64,000 bases of DNA from Deltaproteobacteria bacterium (GTDB lineage Bacteria > Myxococcota_A > UBA9160 > UBA4427): the NCBI GenBank assembly GCA_029261855.1, contig JAJDAN010000039.1, positions 124,001-188,000 on the forward strand, given 5' to 3'. Position 1 is the first letter of the stretch. Each line of letters begins with the position of its first letter. Below the pieces are notes generated by a model. That model saw nothing but the letters and a program-made list of their open reading frames with translations, was not told the DNA's origin and did no database searches. A program made the position numbers and the translations under genes. Of this stretch, positions 17,458-27,608 are shown in pieces.

Positions 17458-18693
17458 ATGGCGCTGAAGGAACCGCGACCCCCCGCCCAAGAGCGCTTCG
17501 GCTTTCTGGGCGACCTGCGTGGCCGCGCCGCACTCGTGGTGATCGGTTGCCTCGTCTGCCAGCTGGCCCTCGGCTACGGCTACGTGTTCTCGCCCCTCGC
17601 GTCGATGATCCTGCCGGACTTCGACTGGACGCGGACCGAGTACTTCGCCGTCCGCATCCCCCAGTTGGTCGCCATGTCCCTGGCGAGCCCGCTGCTCGGC
17701 ATCCTCATCGCGCGCACCGGCGCACGCACCACCCTGCTCTGCTCGGCGATCCTGCTCGGCATCAGCTACGCGCTGCTCAGCCAGATCCAGACGCTCTGGC
17801 ACCTGTACGCGTTGCTGATGATCTCCGCCCTGCCCCTCGTCGGCCTCGGGGACATCAGCGTCGGACAGCTGGTGACGCACTGGGTGAAGCGCCGTCGTGG
17901 GCTCGCGCTCGGCCTGGTCTATTCGGGCTCGAATCTGGCGGGCTTCGTGCTGGTTCCGATCTGGGTGGGCGTGGCCCGGGCCGACGACTGGCGCGCCGCG
18001 TTCCTCGTGATGGGACTCGGCGCCTTCGCGCTGATGGTGCCGGCCGTCTTCTTCTTGATTCGCGATCGGCCCCTCGATCTGCAGCCGGACGGCGCCCGGC
18101 AGCCGGTGGGGAGCGATCACGACCTCGGCCTGGCGCAGGCCGTCCGCACCCGATCCTTCTGGATTCTCGCCTTCTGCCTGTTCAGCTTCTTCTTCTACTT
18201 CGTGGGCGTGCTCGACCACCTCGTGCTGTTCCTCACGGACAGCGGCATGACCGGCAAGGAGTCCACCGCCTTCTTCAGCCGCGCTCTCGGACTCGGGCTC
18301 GCGAGCAAGCTCATCCTCGGCTTGATCTCGGACTACATCCCCGAGAAGACGGCCATCCTGGCGGACCACGGCCTGCTCGCCATCAGCTCCGTCCTGCTGA
18401 TCGCGCTTCCGAACGACTCGCTGCTCTGGGCCTTCATCGTGACCTATGGCTTCGCGACTGCGGCCCGAGACGTCGTCTACCCGCTCATCATCAACCGCTG
18501 CTTCGGCGAGCGGTACATGGCCGAGGTCTACGGCGCCCTGATGCTGGCGCTGCCGGGCGGCGCCGTCGGGTCCATCTTCGCGGCGCGGGTCCACGACCAG
18601 ACTGCGAGCTATGACCTCGCCTTCGGATCCTTCGTGCTCCTCACCTTCGCGGCCTTCGGGGCACTGCTCTTCGTCCGAGACGAGCGCGCCTAG
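17458..18693 (+). CDS. MFS transporter, oxalate/formate- or monocarboxylate-like
   Basis: 411 aa with 12 predicted membrane segments. The ATG is 4 nt after the previous stop. The sequences PDFDWTRTEYF, SPLLGILIARTGAR (loop 2-3 motif) and GQLVTHWVKRRRGLALGLVYSGSNLAGF follow the pattern of the OFA/MCT branch of the major facilitator superfamily, which moves small organic anions. The next genes (isomerase, sodium symporter) suggest uptake of carboxylates or sugars. The substrate is inferred only at class level. Confidence 0.83.
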   Translation: MALKEPRPPAQERFGFLGDLRGRAALVVIGCLVCQLALGYGYVFSPLASMILPDFDWTRTEYFAVRIPQLVAMSLASPLLGILIARTGARTTLLCSAILLGISYALLSQIQTLWHLYALLMISALPLVGLGDISVGQLVTHWVKRRRGLALGLVYSGSNLAGFVLVPIWVGVARADDWRAAFLVMGLGAFALMVPAVFFLIRDRPLDLQPDGARQPVGSDHDLGLAQAVRTRSFWILAFCLFSFFFYFVGVLDHLVLFLTDSGMTGKESTAFFSRALGLGLASKLILGLISDYIPEKTAILADHGLLAISSVLLIALPNDSLLWAFIVTYGFATAARDVVYPLIINRCFGERYMAEVYGALMLALPGGAVGSIFAARVHDQTASYDLAFGSFVLLTFAAFGALLFVRDERA

Positions 18694-18704
18694 TCGTGGG
18701 CTTC

Positions 18705-18710
18705 TAGGCT
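18705..18710 (+). promoter_or_regulatory. Leaderless-type -10 box (TAGGCT) for the isomerase gene
   Basis: TAGGCT ends 6 nt before the ATG at 18717, within the 23-nt gap after the MFS gene. It may give a second transcription start inside the run. Confidence 0.4.
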
Positions 18711-18716
18711 CGCGCA

Positions 18717-19547
18717 ATGGCACTCGGGCCCGACGACCTCGTTCTCTGCGCAGGCACCCTTGCGAAGGCCTCGATCCCGGAACGTATCGAGGCGGCGGTC
18801 GCCGGGGGGTACCGCGGCCTGTCCCTGTTCCCCTCGGACGTTCGGCGGGCCCGCAGCGAGGGCCTCGACGACGCCGGCCTGCGCGGACGGCTCGCCGACA
18901 ACGGCCTCGAGATCGCCGAACTAGACCCCCTGATGAGCTGGATCCCGGGCGTCGCGGCGGGCGAGGGCCCCTTCGCGACCAACGAGGACGAGTGCTACGA
19001 GATCGCCGAGTCCGTCGGCGGTCGCGGCATCAACTGCGTCGTATTCGCGCCGGCTGCCGTACCTCAGGGGCTGCTCGTCGAGTCCTTCGCCGCGCTCTGT
19101 GACCGCGCCGCCGAACGCGGGCTGTTGGTCCATCTCGAGTTCATGCCGTGGACCCAGGTCGCCACCGTGCTCGACGCCCTCGCCATCGTCGAGGCCGCGG
19201 ACCGCCCGAACGGCGGGATCATGTTCGACACCTGGCATCACTTCCGTGGCCCGGTCAGCAACGCGACGCTGGCCGCCGACGTGCCGATTCCGCGCATCCT
19301 CGCCGTGCAGCTCGACGACGCCCCCGCCGAGGCCGAGACGAACCTCGTCGAAGAGACCCTGAACCGAAGGCGCGTACCCGGCGAGGGCGACATCGACCTG
19401 CCCGAGATCCTGCGGATCCTGCGAGACGGTGGATCCCCCGCGCCGCTCGGTGTCGAGGTCTTCTGCGAGGATCTCTTCTCCCTGCCGCCGTCGGACGTCG
19501 CCGTGCGCTGCGCCGACGGCGTGCGCCAGGCGCTCGCCCGGCGCTGA
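18717..19547 (+). CDS. Sugar phosphate isomerase/epimerase-like TIM barrel
   Basis: 276 aa. The pattern of the AP-endonuclease-2/xylose-isomerase-like barrel is visible: GGYRGLSLFPSDV on strand 1-2, LLVHLEFMPWTQ, IMFDTWHHFRGP, and ILAVQLDDAP, followed by RRVPGEGDIDLPEIL and LGVEVFCEDL. The acidic residues and His (E in LEFMP, D and H in FDTWHH, E in EVF) would bind a divalent metal. Such proteins isomerise or epimerise sugars, inositols or hydroxy acids. It sits between two transporters, consistent with catabolism of an imported compound. Confidence 0.82.
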   Translation: MALGPDDLVLCAGTLAKASIPERIEAAVAGGYRGLSLFPSDVRRARSEGLDDAGLRGRLADNGLEIAELDPLMSWIPGVAAGEGPFATNEDECYEIAESVGGRGINCVVFAPAAVPQGLLVESFAALCDRAAERGLLVHLEFMPWTQVATVLDALAIVEAADRPNGGIMFDTWHHFRGPVSNATLAADVPIPRILAVQLDDAPAEAETNLVEETLNRRRVPGEGDIDLPEILRILRDGGSPAPLGVEVFCEDLFSLPPSDVAVRCADGVRQALARR

Positions 19548-19558
19548 GCTCCTCGCGA

Positions 19559-21097
19559 ATGACGCTGCATTGGCTCGACTGGGGGATGATCGGCCTGTAC
19601 GCGGGCGGAATGCTGGCGATGGGCATCTTCTTCGCGCGGCGCAACCGCGACACCGAGGAGTACTTCCTGGGCGGCCGTTCCTTTCCGGGCTGGGCCATCG
19701 GCCTCAGCATCGTCGGTACCGCCATCAGCTCGATCACCTTCCTGTCCATGCCGGCAGATGCGTACAAGACGACCTGGGTGCGCTTTCTGCCCTACATCTG
19801 CATGCCGCTCGCGGCGGGGATCGCCGCCTGGGTGATCGTTCCGTTCTTTCGCCAGGGCCGGACCACCTCGGCCTACGAGTACCTCGAAGCGCGCTTCGGT
19901 CCGTCGATCCGGGTCTACGGCGCGGCGACCTACATCCTGGCGCAGCTGCTTCGCCTGAGTCTGGTGCTGTACTTGATCGCGCTGCTCGCCCACGAACTGA
20001 CGGGCGTCGACGTCACCACCTGTATCGTCGTCGCCGGCGTGTTCGTCGCCCTCTACACGGTCCTCGGCGGGATCGACGCGGTGATCTGGACCGACGTCAT
20101 CCAGACCGTCGTGCTCGCGTCCGGCAGCCTGCTCTGCCTCGGCATCATCGTCCACGCGCTGCCGGGCGGGTTCGGACAGATCCTCGAGATCGCCGAGGCC
20201 CACGACAAGCTCAGCCTCGGCAGCTTCGTGGACGGAACCCTCGTCCCCCTCGGCTGGGGCTTCGACCTCGGTGCCAAGACCGCACCCTTGATGCTGCTGA
20301 TGAGCGCGTCGTTCTTCCTGACGGAATTCACGACGAGCCAGCACTACGTGCAGCGCTACTGCGCCGCTCGCTCGCTGCGCGAGGCGCGCAAGTCCCTGGC
20401 CTGGGCGGTCGCCGTCGCCATGCCCACCTGGCTCTTCTACATGTTCCTCGGCACGGCGTTGTTCGCGCTCTTCACGGTCTTCCCGGACCCCGAGGCCACG
20501 GCAATGCTCGACGGCAGCCAGCGCGCCGAGCAGATCGTCCCCTACTTCGTGCTCGGATGGCTGCCGCCCGGCGTCGCCGGCCTGGTCGTGGCCGCCGCGC
20601 TCGCGGCGGGCATGTCGTCCCTGGATTCGAGTATCAACGCGATCTCCACGGTCGCGATCGTCGACATCTACCGGAGACATCTCGTCCCGGACCGGGACGA
20701 CAGACACTATCTGCGAGTCGCCTGGGGGATCGCCGCCGTTGCCGGCGCCGCGATGATCGTCGGCGCGACGGGCCTGCTGTACGCCGAAGGCCCGACCCTG
20801 CAGGACATATCGATCAAGCTGACTTCCCTGCTCGGGGGCGGCATCCTGGGTATCTACGCGATCGGCTTCACCACCCGCCGCGGCGATGCCCGGGCCGTCT
20901 GGGGCGGCATCGTCTGCACCGTCGCGTTCACCTTGTGGACGACGGGATTCTTCCCGGCGGCCTGGACGGTTCCCTTCGACACGTACTACACGGCCTTCAT
21001 CGGGAACTTCGCCATGTTCGTCGTGGGCTACGCGCTCGCGCGCGTCCTACCCGCCCGGGTCCGCGACCTGCGCGGACTGACCCTCTGGAGCCGCTAG
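19559..21097 (+). CDS. Sodium:solute symporter (SSS family)
   Basis: 512 aa from the ATG at 19559, 11 nt after the isomerase stop. It has about 13 membrane segments. Family marks are NRDTEEYFLGGRSFPGWAIG (about residues 26-45), SSITFLSMPADAYKTTW, and AAALAAGMSSLDSSINAIST near residues 345-365, which contains Ser residues of the sodium site. It should couple inward Na+ to solute uptake at the inner membrane. The solute may be the substrate of the neighbouring isomerase; this is inference. Confidence 0.88.
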   Translation: MTLHWLDWGMIGLYAGGMLAMGIFFARRNRDTEEYFLGGRSFPGWAIGLSIVGTAISSITFLSMPADAYKTTWVRFLPYICMPLAAGIAAWVIVPFFRQGRTTSAYEYLEARFGPSIRVYGAATYILAQLLRLSLVLYLIALLAHELTGVDVTTCIVVAGVFVALYTVLGGIDAVIWTDVIQTVVLASGSLLCLGIIVHALPGGFGQILEIAEAHDKLSLGSFVDGTLVPLGWGFDLGAKTAPLMLLMSASFFLTEFTTSQHYVQRYCAARSLREARKSLAWAVAVAMPTWLFYMFLGTALFALFTVFPDPEATAMLDGSQRAEQIVPYFVLGWLPPGVAGLVVAAALAAGMSSLDSSINAISTVAIVDIYRRHLVPDRDDRHYLRVAWGIAAVAGAAMIVGATGLLYAEGPTLQDISIKLTSLLGGGILGIYAIGFTTRRGDARAVWGGIVCTVAFTLWTTGFFPAAWTVPFDTYYTAFIGNFAMFVVGYALARVLPARVRDLRGLTLWSR

Positions 21098-21100
21098 AGT
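21095..21100 (+). promoter_or_regulatory. Leaderless-type -10 box (TAGAGT) for the CoA-transferase gene
   Basis: TAGAGT begins with the symporter stop codon TAG and ends 8 nt before the ATG at 21109. No Shine-Dalgarno sequence is visible between them. Confidence 0.4.
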
Positions 21101-21108
21101 ACGGCGCC

Positions 21109-22290
21109 ATGCCCGGGCCCCTCGCTGGAATCCGCGTCGTCGATCTCACTGCCATGGCCTCGGGGCCATTCGCGACGGCCCTGCTCGGAGACCAGGGCGC
21201 GGACGTCATCAAGGTCGAGCCTCCGGGCAGCGGCGACCTGCTCCGCCACATCGGCAACACCCGCAACGGCCTGTCCGCCGTCTTCGCGAACCTCAACCGG
21301 AGCAAGCGATCGCTGGTGCTGAACCTGCGCGAGACACGCGGCGTCGAGCTCCTGCTGCGGCTTGCGGACAGCGCGGACGTCTTCATCCAGAACTTCCGGC
21401 CGGGAGTCGCCGAGCGCATGGGCATCGGCCCCGCGCTGCTCCGGGGCCGCAACCCGAATCTCGTCTACGTGTCGATCAGCGGCTTCGGGCTGGCGGGTCC
21501 GGACGCCGATCGGCGGGTCTACGACTCGGTGATGCAGGCCTACGCCGGCTTCGCCGCACATCAGTCCGACCCCGAGACCGCTGAGCCCGCCTACGTGCGC
21601 AACATCGTGTGCGACAAGTCCACGGCGCTCACCACCGCCCAGGCGATCACCGCCGCGCTGTTTGCGAGGGAGCGCGGTGCCGGAGGCCAGCACCTGCAGA
21701 TCTCGATGCTGCACGCGAGCATCGCCTTCCTGTGGCCCGACGGTCTACAGAATCACACCTGGCTCGAGGGGGATGCCGGCGAGATGCCCCGGGCCACCCT
21801 GCCGGCCATCCGTCGCACCGCCGACGGATGGATGGCGATCACGACGATCGGCGACACCGAATGGAAGGGGCTCTGTCGAGCGTTGAGGCGCCCCGACCTC
21901 CAGGACGACCCGCGCTTCGCGGCCGCCGGCGCGCGCGCCCGCAACGCGGGCGAACTTCACGCGATCGTCGCACCGCTGACCCGGGTGCTCTCCTGCGACG
22001 AGCTGACCACGCGCCTGGTCGCCGAGGACGTCCCTCACGCACGCGTGACGCCGCTAGCAGAGCTCCACGAGCATCCGCAGGTGCAGGCGAACCACCTGCT
22101 GCGCGAAGACCACCATCCCATCGGCGGCCGCATGCGGGGCCCCGAGCCCGTCGGTGACTTCGAGAAGAAACCCCTCGAGGTCACGCGGCTGGCACCGGGG
22201 CTCGGCGAACACAGCGACGAGCTGCTCGCGGAGCTGGGCGTCGACCCGCAGGACATCGCCGCTCTGCGCGAACGCGGGATCGTCGCGTGA
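21109..22290 (+). CDS. CaiB/BaiF (class III) CoA transferase
   Basis: 393 aa. N-terminal [34 protein letters not shown], then [14 protein letters not shown] and [14 protein letters not shown], are hallmarks of the interlocked-ring class III family. [10 protein letters not shown] provides the Asp region for the CoA ester intermediate. It would move CoA between acids or racemise a methyl-branched acyl-CoA. The AMACR-specific GHDINY signature is absent, so CoA transferase is favoured. The stop overlaps the start of the xylF-like gene (GTGA), an odd coupling of a CoA transferase to a sugar importer. Confidence 0.87.
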   Translation: MPGPLAGIRVVDLTAMASGPFATALLGDQGADVIKVEPPGSGDLLRHIGNTRNGLSAVFANLNRSKRSLVLNLRETRGVELLLRLADSADVFIQNFRPGVAERMGIGPALLRGRNPNLVYVSISGFGLAGPDADRRVYDSVMQAYAGFAAHQSDPETAEPAYVRNIVCDKSTALTTAQAITAALFARERGAGGQHLQISMLHASIAFLWPDGLQNHTWLEGDAGEMPRATLPAIRRTADGWMAITTIGDTEWKGLCRALRRPDLQDDPRFAAAGARARNAGELHAIVAPLTRVLSCDELTTRLVAEDVPHARVTPLAELHEHPQVQANHLLREDHHPIGGRMRGPEPVGDFEKKPLEVTRLAPGLGEHSDELLAELGVDPQDIAALRERGIVA

Positions 22291-23345
22291 AGTGGCTCCG
22301 CTCGCGCTGTCTGCTGTCGACCCTGTTCGTGTTTCTGTTCCTGTTTCTGTTTCTGGGCCTCGCCGGCGATGCTGCGGCCGAGAAGCCCGGAATCACCGTC
22401 GGGGTCAGCTGGTCGAACTTCCAGGAGGAGCGCTGGAAGACGGACGAGAAGGCTCTTCGTGAAGCGCTCGACCGGGCCGGCGCCCGTTACCTTTCCGCAG
22501 ACGCCCAGAGCTCGAGCGAAAAGCAGGTCTCGGACATCGAGACCCTCCTCGCGCGCGGAGCCGACGTGCTCGTGGTCCTGGCCCAAGATGCCGACGCCAT
22601 CCGGCCCGCCATCCAGGCAGCCCGCGCCGAAGGCATCCCGGTCATCGGCTACGACCGCCTGATCGAGCTACCCGGCGTCTTCTATCTGTCCTTCGACAAC
22701 GTCGAGGTCGGCCGCGTCCAGGCGCGGGAGGTCCAGCGCGTTCGGCCGAATGGCCGCTACGTCTTCATCAAGGGCGGCGCGACGGACCCGAACGCCGACC
22801 TCGTCTACGGGGGGCAACGCGAGGTGCTGGCCTCAGCGATCGACGCCGGCCGGATCGAGGTGGTCGGCGATCAGTACGTCGACCAGTGGCTTCCCGAGCT
22901 GGCGCAGCGCGTGATGGAGCAGATCCTCACGGCCAACCGCGACCGGGTCGACGCGGTGGTGTGTTCGAACGACGGCATGGCCGGCGGTGTGCTGGCCGCG
23001 CTGCGCGCCCAGGGCCTCGAGGGCCTGCCGCTTTCCGGGCAGGACGGCGACCACGCCGCCCTCAACCGCGTCGCCCGGGGCCTGCAGACCGTCAGCGTCT
23101 GGAAGGACTCGCGTGTCCTCGGACGTCGGGCTGCCGAGATCGCCGTCGCCCTCGCATCGGGGCAGGCCATCGACGACGCCGTCTCCTGGCAGCACGGCCC
23201 ACGCGGCGTCGCCGTCGACGCCGTGCTGCTGACACCGGAAGCCATCACCCGCGACCGACTCGACGTGGTGATCGACGCGGGCTGGATCTCGCGCGAGACG
23301 GTCTGCCGCGGCGTGAGTGTCTCGCCTCCCCCGGCCTGCCGTTGA
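22287..23345 (+). CDS. xylF: Xylose-type ABC transporter substrate-binding protein
   Basis: 352 aa with a Sec signal peptide of about 32 residues (hydrophobic [11 protein letters not shown] core, cleavage near DAAAE). The mature part follows XylF closely: [79 protein letters not shown] and SGQDGD. It would bind a pentose in the periplasm and deliver it to the membrane components encoded next. Start GTG overlaps the previous stop and the stop overlaps the permease TTG, so the importer genes are tightly coupled. Confidence 0.9.
   Translation: MKWLRSRCLLSTLFVFLFLFLFLGLAGDAAAEKPGITVGVSWSNFQEERWKTDEKALREALDRAGARYLSADAQSSSEKQVSDIETLLARGADVLVVLAQDADAIRPAIQAARAEGIPVIGYDRLIELPGVFYLSFDNVEVGRVQAREVQRVRPNGRYVFIKGGATDPNADLVYGGQREVLASAIDAGRIEVVGDQYVDQWLPELAQRVMEQILTANRDRVDAVVCSNDGMAGGVLAALRAQGLEGLPLSGQDGDHAALNRVARGLQTVSVWKDSRVLGRRAAEIAVALASGQAIDDAVSWQHGPRGVAVDAVLLTPEAITRDRLDVVIDAGWISRETVCRGVSVSPPPACR
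22326..22355 (+). repeat. Hexanucleotide repeats in the xylF signal-peptide codons
   Basis: Five consecutive hexamers of the form TTCGTG/TTTCTG/TTCCTG encode the Phe-Leu core of the signal peptide. Unit changes would lengthen or shorten the hydrophobic core by two residues without a frameshift. Confidence 0.7.
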
Positions 23346-24535
23346 AGCGCGCGTGGATGCAGACGGGCCTCGACCCCCGGACCCTCGGGCTGGGCATCGC
23401 GGGGCTCGGGATCTGGCTGCTGCTCGACTTCGCGAGCGACGGCCTCTTCCTCAGCCCCCGCAACCTCTACAACCTGGCGGTGCAGAGCAGCGTGGTCGGC
23501 GTCATGGCCAGCGGCATGGTGCTCGTCATCACCGCGAGGCACATCGATCTTTCCGTGGGAAGCGTGCTGGCGGTGACCGGCATGGTCATCGCCTTGCTGC
23601 AGGCCGAGGGCGTGGCCGGCAGTGGCTTGTGGACCTGGCCCGCGGCCGTCGCGGTGGGACTCGTCGCCGGTGCGGTCATCGGCGCCAGCCAGGGGTGGTG
23701 GGTGGCCTATCGCGCCGTACCCGCCTTCGTCGTCACCCTGGGTGGCCTGCTGGTATTCCGAGGCGCTGCCTACTTGGTGGCCGATGGTCGCACGGTTGCG
23801 CCCCTGGCCGCGAGCTTCGGCGCGCTGGGCGGCGGCGTCGCGGGGTCCATCGGTGAGACCGCCAGCTGGTGGCTCGGGGTCGCAGCGATCGCGGGCTTCG
23901 CGGCGGTGACCGCCCGGGCCCGCACGGCGGAACGCCGACACGGCTTCGCGCCCCGACCCCGGTGGCTGGACGCGGCGCGGGTTGCCGCCGTAGCACTCGC
24001 CGTCGGTGGCTTCGTGGCCGTCATGAACGCGTACCCGCGACCCCAAAGCGACCTGGGACGGGGCATTCCGGTGCCGGTGCTGATCTGGATCGCGAGCGCC
24101 CTCGTCGTCGCGCTCCTGTTCCGGGCGACTCGTTTCGGTCGCTACGTCAGCGCGATCGGCGGCAATCCCCAGGCGGCCGTACGAGCGGGGATCGACGTTC
24201 GCCGGGTGACCCTCGGCGTGTTTGCCTTGATGGGCGTGCTCGCCGCCCTGGCCGCGGTCATCACCACGGCCCGCCTGGGCGCCGGGACCAACAGCATGGG
24301 TACGCTGGCCGAGCTCAACGTGATCGCGGCCGCTGTCATCGGCGGGACCTCGCTCGCGGGCGGGCGCGGAAGCATCGCGGGGGCCGCTCTGGGCGCCGTG
24401 CTGATGCAGAGTCTCGAGAACGGCATGGTGCTCCTCGGGGCGTCGAGCGCCGTGCGTCAGATCGCCATCGGCGGCGTTCTCGTCGCAGCAGTCTGGGTCG
24501 ACGTTGCGAGCCGCGGCCGGAGCGAAGCAGCGTGA
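23342..24535 (+). CDS. xylH: Xylose-type ABC transporter permease
   Basis: 397 aa if the TTG overlapping the xylF stop (TTGA) is used; an internal ATG at 23357 would remove five residues. About 10-12 membrane segments fit the XylH/RbsC family. Marks include [30 protein letters not shown] split across strands, [29 protein letters not shown], and [24 protein letters not shown] followed by [12 protein letters not shown]-type sequence. It forms the membrane channel of the sugar importer. It is coupled to the ATPase gene by a GTGA overlap. Confidence 0.88.
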   Translation: MKRAWMQTGLDPRTLGLGIAGLGIWLLLDFASDGLFLSPRNLYNLAVQSSVVGVMASGMVLVITARHIDLSVGSVLAVTGMVIALLQAEGVAGSGLWTWPAAVAVGLVAGAVIGASQGWWVAYRAVPAFVVTLGGLLVFRGAAYLVADGRTVAPLAASFGALGGGVAGSIGETASWWLGVAAIAGFAAVTARARTAERRHGFAPRPRWLDAARVAAVALAVGGFVAVMNAYPRPQSDLGRGIPVPVLIWIASALVVALLFRATRFGRYVSAIGGNPQAAVRAGIDVRRVTLGVFALMGVLAALAAVITTARLGAGTNSMGTLAELNVIAAAVIGGTSLAGGRGSIAGAALGAVLMQSLENGMVLLGASSAVRQIAIGGVLVAAVWVDVASRGRSEAA

Positions 24536-25305
24536 CCCATCTCGTCGAAATGACCGGGGTGCAGAAGTCCTTCGGAGGCGTGCACGCCGTCGACGGCGCC
24601 AACTTCCATCTCGACGCGGGCGAAGTGGTCGGGTTGCTCGGCCACAACGGCGCCGGCAAGTCGACCCTGATGGCGCTGCTCGCCGGCGCCCTGCCCCTCG
24701 ACGCGGGCTCGATCCGCGTCGACGGACGCCCGGTGGCGATCCGCTCCCCACGCGACGCGCGCCGCCTGGGCATCGAAGCCCTCTACCAGGACCTGGCCCT
24801 CGCCGACAACCTGCCCGCCTCCGCGAACCTGTTCCTGGGTCGCGAGCTCACCGGTCGCTTCGGTCTGCTCGACGAAGCCGCGATGGAACGCATCACCCAC
24901 GAAGTCGTGCACCGGGTGAATCCAGCGTTCCGCGACTTCCAGGGCCCGGTGAAGTCCCTGTCGGGCGGCGAGCGCCAGTCCATCGCCATCGGCCGGGCCA
25001 TGCACTTCGAGGCCCGGGTCTTGATCCTCGACGAGCCCACTGCAGCGCTCGGGCCCGCCGAGACCCGCGAAGTCGGCCGGCTGGTGGGTCGCCTGCGCGA
25101 TCAGGGCCTCGGTATCGTGCTCGTCAGCCACGACCTGCACGACGTCTTCCGCCTGTCCGACCGGGTCGTGGTCATGAAGGCCGGATGCATCGTCGCCTCG
25201 CGTCGCACCGAGGACACCCACCCCGACGAGGTCCTCGAGTGGATCATTGCCGGAGCGCAGCGCGACGCCGCTCGAGGAACGCCCGTTCGGCCGGAATCTG
25301 TGTGA
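24532..25305 (+). CDS. Sugar ABC transporter ATP-binding protein, single-domain form
   Basis: 257 aa starting at a GTG that overlaps the permease stop. It powers the importer. Walker [10 protein letters not shown] (residues 37-45), signature LSGGERQS (about 143-150), Walker [11 protein letters not shown] (about 164-173) and switch SHDLHD (about 200-205) are intact. XylG, RbsA and MglA are normally about 500 aa with two ATPase domains. This protein has only one, like FrcA-type ATPases, so two copies would be needed per transporter. Its last 62 nt overlap the end of the convergent sigma-factor gene. Confidence 0.87.
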   Translation: MTHLVEMTGVQKSFGGVHAVDGANFHLDAGEVVGLLGHNGAGKSTLMALLAGALPLDAGSIRVDGRPVAIRSPRDARRLGIEALYQDLALADNLPASANLFLGRELTGRFGLLDEAAMERITHEVVHRVNPAFRDFQGPVKSLSGGERQSIAIGRAMHFEARVLILDEPTAALGPAETREVGRLVGRLRDQGLGIVLVSHDLHDVFRLSDRVVVMKAGCIVASRRTEDTHPDEVLEWIIAGAQRDAARGTPVRPESV

Positions 25306-26506
25306 GCGCGATCGCCCGCGCGTAGGCTCGGTCGGCGTCGCGGGGACGCTCGGCGCGTGCCAGCAGGTCTGCGCAGGTGGCGTGGAACGGCTGGTAGCGT
25401 TCGAGCGCCGCCCGTGCCGCCGGGTCCCCGCGCAACGCGTCGAGCGCCTTCAGCCCGGCTTCGGCGCCGTCGGCGCGCGACACCGCGACCGCACGATTCA
25501 GGGCCACCACGGGCGACGGCTGCAAGTGGGCGAGCGCGTCATAGAGCGCGACGATGGCGTGCCAGTCGGGCGGGCTGCCGTCGTGAGTTCGCGCGTGCAC
25601 GGCGGACAGCTGGGCCTGGAGGCGATAGGGGCCCGCGGGCTCGGCGGCCGCCGCCCCATCGATGGCAGCCAGCAGCGCGAGTCCCTCGCCGATCTCGGCC
25701 TCGTCCCAGCGGGCGCGTTCCTGCTCTTCCAGGGGAATCATCTCGCCGTCTTCCCCGACCCGGGCGCTCCGGCGCGAGTCGTGCAACAGCATCAGCGCCA
25801 GCAAGCCGGCGACCTCGGGCTCCCGGGGAAGCAGCACCCGGAGCACGCGGCCCAGGCGGATCGCTTCGGCGCACAGCTCCCGGCGCACGAGCGCGTCGCC
25901 TCCGGTGGCCGCGTAGCCTTCGTTGAAGATCAGATACACGACGGCCAGCACCGCTCCGAGGCGAACCCCCAGCTGGTCCGGCGGCGGCACCCGATACGGG
26001 ATGCGCGCATCGCGGATCTTCTTCTTCGCGCGCACCAGGCGCCGGGCCATGGTCGCCTCTGCGACCAGGAACGCGCGTGCGACCTCGCCAGTATCGAGGC
26101 CGCCCAGGGTGCGCAGGGTCAATGCCACCTGCGCCTCGCGCGCCAGTGCCGGATGGCAGCAGGTGAAGATCAGTCGCAGCCGTTCGTCCGGTACGGGTTG
26201 CATGGCTTCGTCCTCCTGCAACCGCCGCTCGAGCTCGGTCCTGCGCAGCTCGGGCAGCTTGCCGTCACGCATGGCTCCGTGCCGCAGACGATCGACGGCG
26301 CGGTTGCGGGCGGCGGTGGTCAGCCACGCCGCGGGACGGCTCGGGATGCCGTCCCGCGGCCAGCTTTCGAGCGCCTGCGCGAAGGCGTCCTGCAGCGCGT
26401 CCTCGGCGAGATCGAAATCGCGAAAGCGCGTGATCAAGGACGCGAGGACGATCCCCGACTCCTCGCGAAACACCTGGGAGATCGCCGCATCAGACGCTTC
26501 GCTCAC
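25244..26506 (-). CDS. ECF sigma factor with long C-terminal extension (ECF42-like)
   Basis: 420 aa from a GTG at 26506 that overlaps the upstream stop (GTGA). Region 2 (about residues 8-75: [24 protein letters not shown], then [10 protein letters not shown]) and region 4 (about 108-165: [37 protein letters not shown]) are clear. A C-terminal part of about 240 residues with [10 protein letters not shown] and TPR-like helices follows. This architecture plus an adjacent DGPF protein defines the ECF42 group, in which the extension is needed for activity. No anti-sigma factor is adjacent. The 3' end overlaps the convergent ABC ATPase gene by 62 nt. Confidence 0.9.
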   Translation of the reverse strand: MSEASDAAISQVFREESGIVLASLITRFRDFDLAEDALQDAFAQALESWPRDGIPSRPAAWLTTAARNRAVDRLRHGAMRDGKLPELRRTELERRLQEDEAMQPVPDERLRLIFTCCHPALAREAQVALTLRTLGGLDTGEVARAFLVAEATMARRLVRAKKKIRDARIPYRVPPPDQLGVRLGAVLAVVYLIFNEGYAATGGDALVRRELCAEAIRLGRVLRVLLPREPEVAGLLALMLLHDSRRSARVGEDGEMIPLEEQERARWDEAEIGEGLALLAAIDGAAAAEPAGPYRLQAQLSAVHARTHDGSPPDWHAIVALYDALAHLQPSPVVALNRAVAVSRADGAEAGLKALDALRGDPAARAALERYQPFHATCADLLARAERPRDADRAYARAIALTQIPAERAFLERRRAALRQ

Positions 26507-26856
26507 GCGTACCGCTTGATCGGCCTCACCTCGACGGAACCGACCCGCGCAGAGGGCAGCTTCGCCGCCCAGGCGAGAGCCTGGTCGAGATCGTCTGCCT
26601 CCACCAGCAGGAAGCCCGCCAGGCACTCCTTCGTTTCCGCGAAGGGACCGTCGGTGGTGACCAGGGATCCGTCGACGACCCGCTGCGTCGTGGCCGTGTC
26701 CACGGTGTCGAGGCGGCGACCCGCCTGGAAGGCGTCCTTCGCCTCGATCTCCTGGACGACCTTGCGGAAGTCCGCATAGAACGCTTCGCGCTCGGCGTCC
26801 GGGAGGTTGTCGGGAAGCGCGCTCTCCTGAGAGTAGATCAGCAGTGCGTACTCCAT
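26503..26856 (-). CDS. YCII/DGPF-domain protein, partner of the sigma factor
   Basis: 117 aa ferredoxin-like small protein. The sequence [16 protein letters not shown] contains the DGPF motif that names this family, and the N-terminus [10 protein letters not shown] is typical. Such proteins are encoded next to ECF42 sigma factors in many bacteria, but their biochemical role is not established. Its stop overlaps the sigma-factor start, so the two are made together. It lies 4 nt downstream of a GST gene on the same strand. Confidence 0.9.
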   Translation of the reverse strand: MEYALLIYSQESALPDNLPDAEREAFYADFRKVVQEIEAKDAFQAGRRLDTVDTATTQRVVDGSLVTTDGPFAETKECLAGFLLVEADDLDQALAWAAKLPSARVGSVEVRPIKRYA

Positions 26857-26860
26857 GGCG

Positions 26861-27487
26861 CTACCCCAGGGCCGGCATGGCGCTCTTGAAGGAGGGTCGC
26901 GCCAGCATCTCGTCGAAGTAGCTGGCGAGCTTCGGCGCCTGGCTCGCGTCGAGGCCGATCCCCGTAAACACGAGCCCCATCAGCTGCGCGCAGAGCGCGG
27001 CATCCGCCACCGAGAAGCGCGACAGCAAGGTCCCTCCGTCGTCGGGCGCGAAGCCCTCGAGCTGGGCGAGCAGAGGGGGCAGCTCGTCGGCGAGGACCCG
27101 TTCGACCACCGCGTCATCGGTCTCCTGCTGGAAGACGTTCGGCTTGACCCACTTCTCGAAGAACAGCGGCCCCAGCACGTCCACCACCCGGGTGTCCGCG
27201 AGCTCTTCGAGGAACAGCGCGCGGGCGTACTCGGCCGGGTCCTCGGGGTAGAGCGACGGACCGGGCTGCGTGCGTTCGAGATACGCGATGATGACCGACG
27301 AGTCGGGCACGTGGACGTCGCCGTCCTGCAGGACCGGGATCTTCCCGAGCGGTGAGATCGCGAGCAGCTCGGGCGTCTTGGGGAACGGGGCCAGGTTCTC
27401 GAGCTGATACGGGATGCCCTTCTCTTCCAGGGCAACGATGACCTTGCGGACGAACGGCGAGGGCTTGGCACCCTTCAGGATGATCAT
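26861..27487 (-). CDS. Glutathione S-transferase-like protein
   Basis: 208 aa. An N-terminal thioredoxin-like domain (about residues 1-78, MIILKGAKPSPFVRKV, then GKIPVLQDGD and the glutathione gamma-Glu site PDSSVIIAYLE) is followed by an all-helical C-terminal domain. A Ser near residue 10 could activate the thiol. A strong GGAGGAG ribosome site precedes the ATG. Members conjugate or reduce small electrophiles or act as lyases/isomerases; the substrate is unknown. Together with the DGPF protein and sigma factor it suggests a small stress-response unit. Confidence 0.85.
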   Translation of the reverse strand: MIILKGAKPSPFVRKVIVALEEKGIPYQLENLAPFPKTPELLAISPLGKIPVLQDGDVHVPDSSVIIAYLERTQPGPSLYPEDPAEYARALFLEELADTRVVDVLGPLFFEKWVKPNVFQQETDDAVVERVLADELPPLLAQLEGFAPDDGGTLLSRFSVADAALCAQLMGLVFTGIGLDASQAPKLASYFDEMLARPSFKSAMPALG

Positions 27488-27608
27488 GGTGTCTCCTCCG
27501 GTGTGGCGGCACGCGGCCGGCTTCAGCGGACCGACGAACGACCACCCCGGAATACGACACCGATGTCACGCGCTCCGCAACTCCCCAGGGGAAGCTCGCG
27601 AGCGGACT

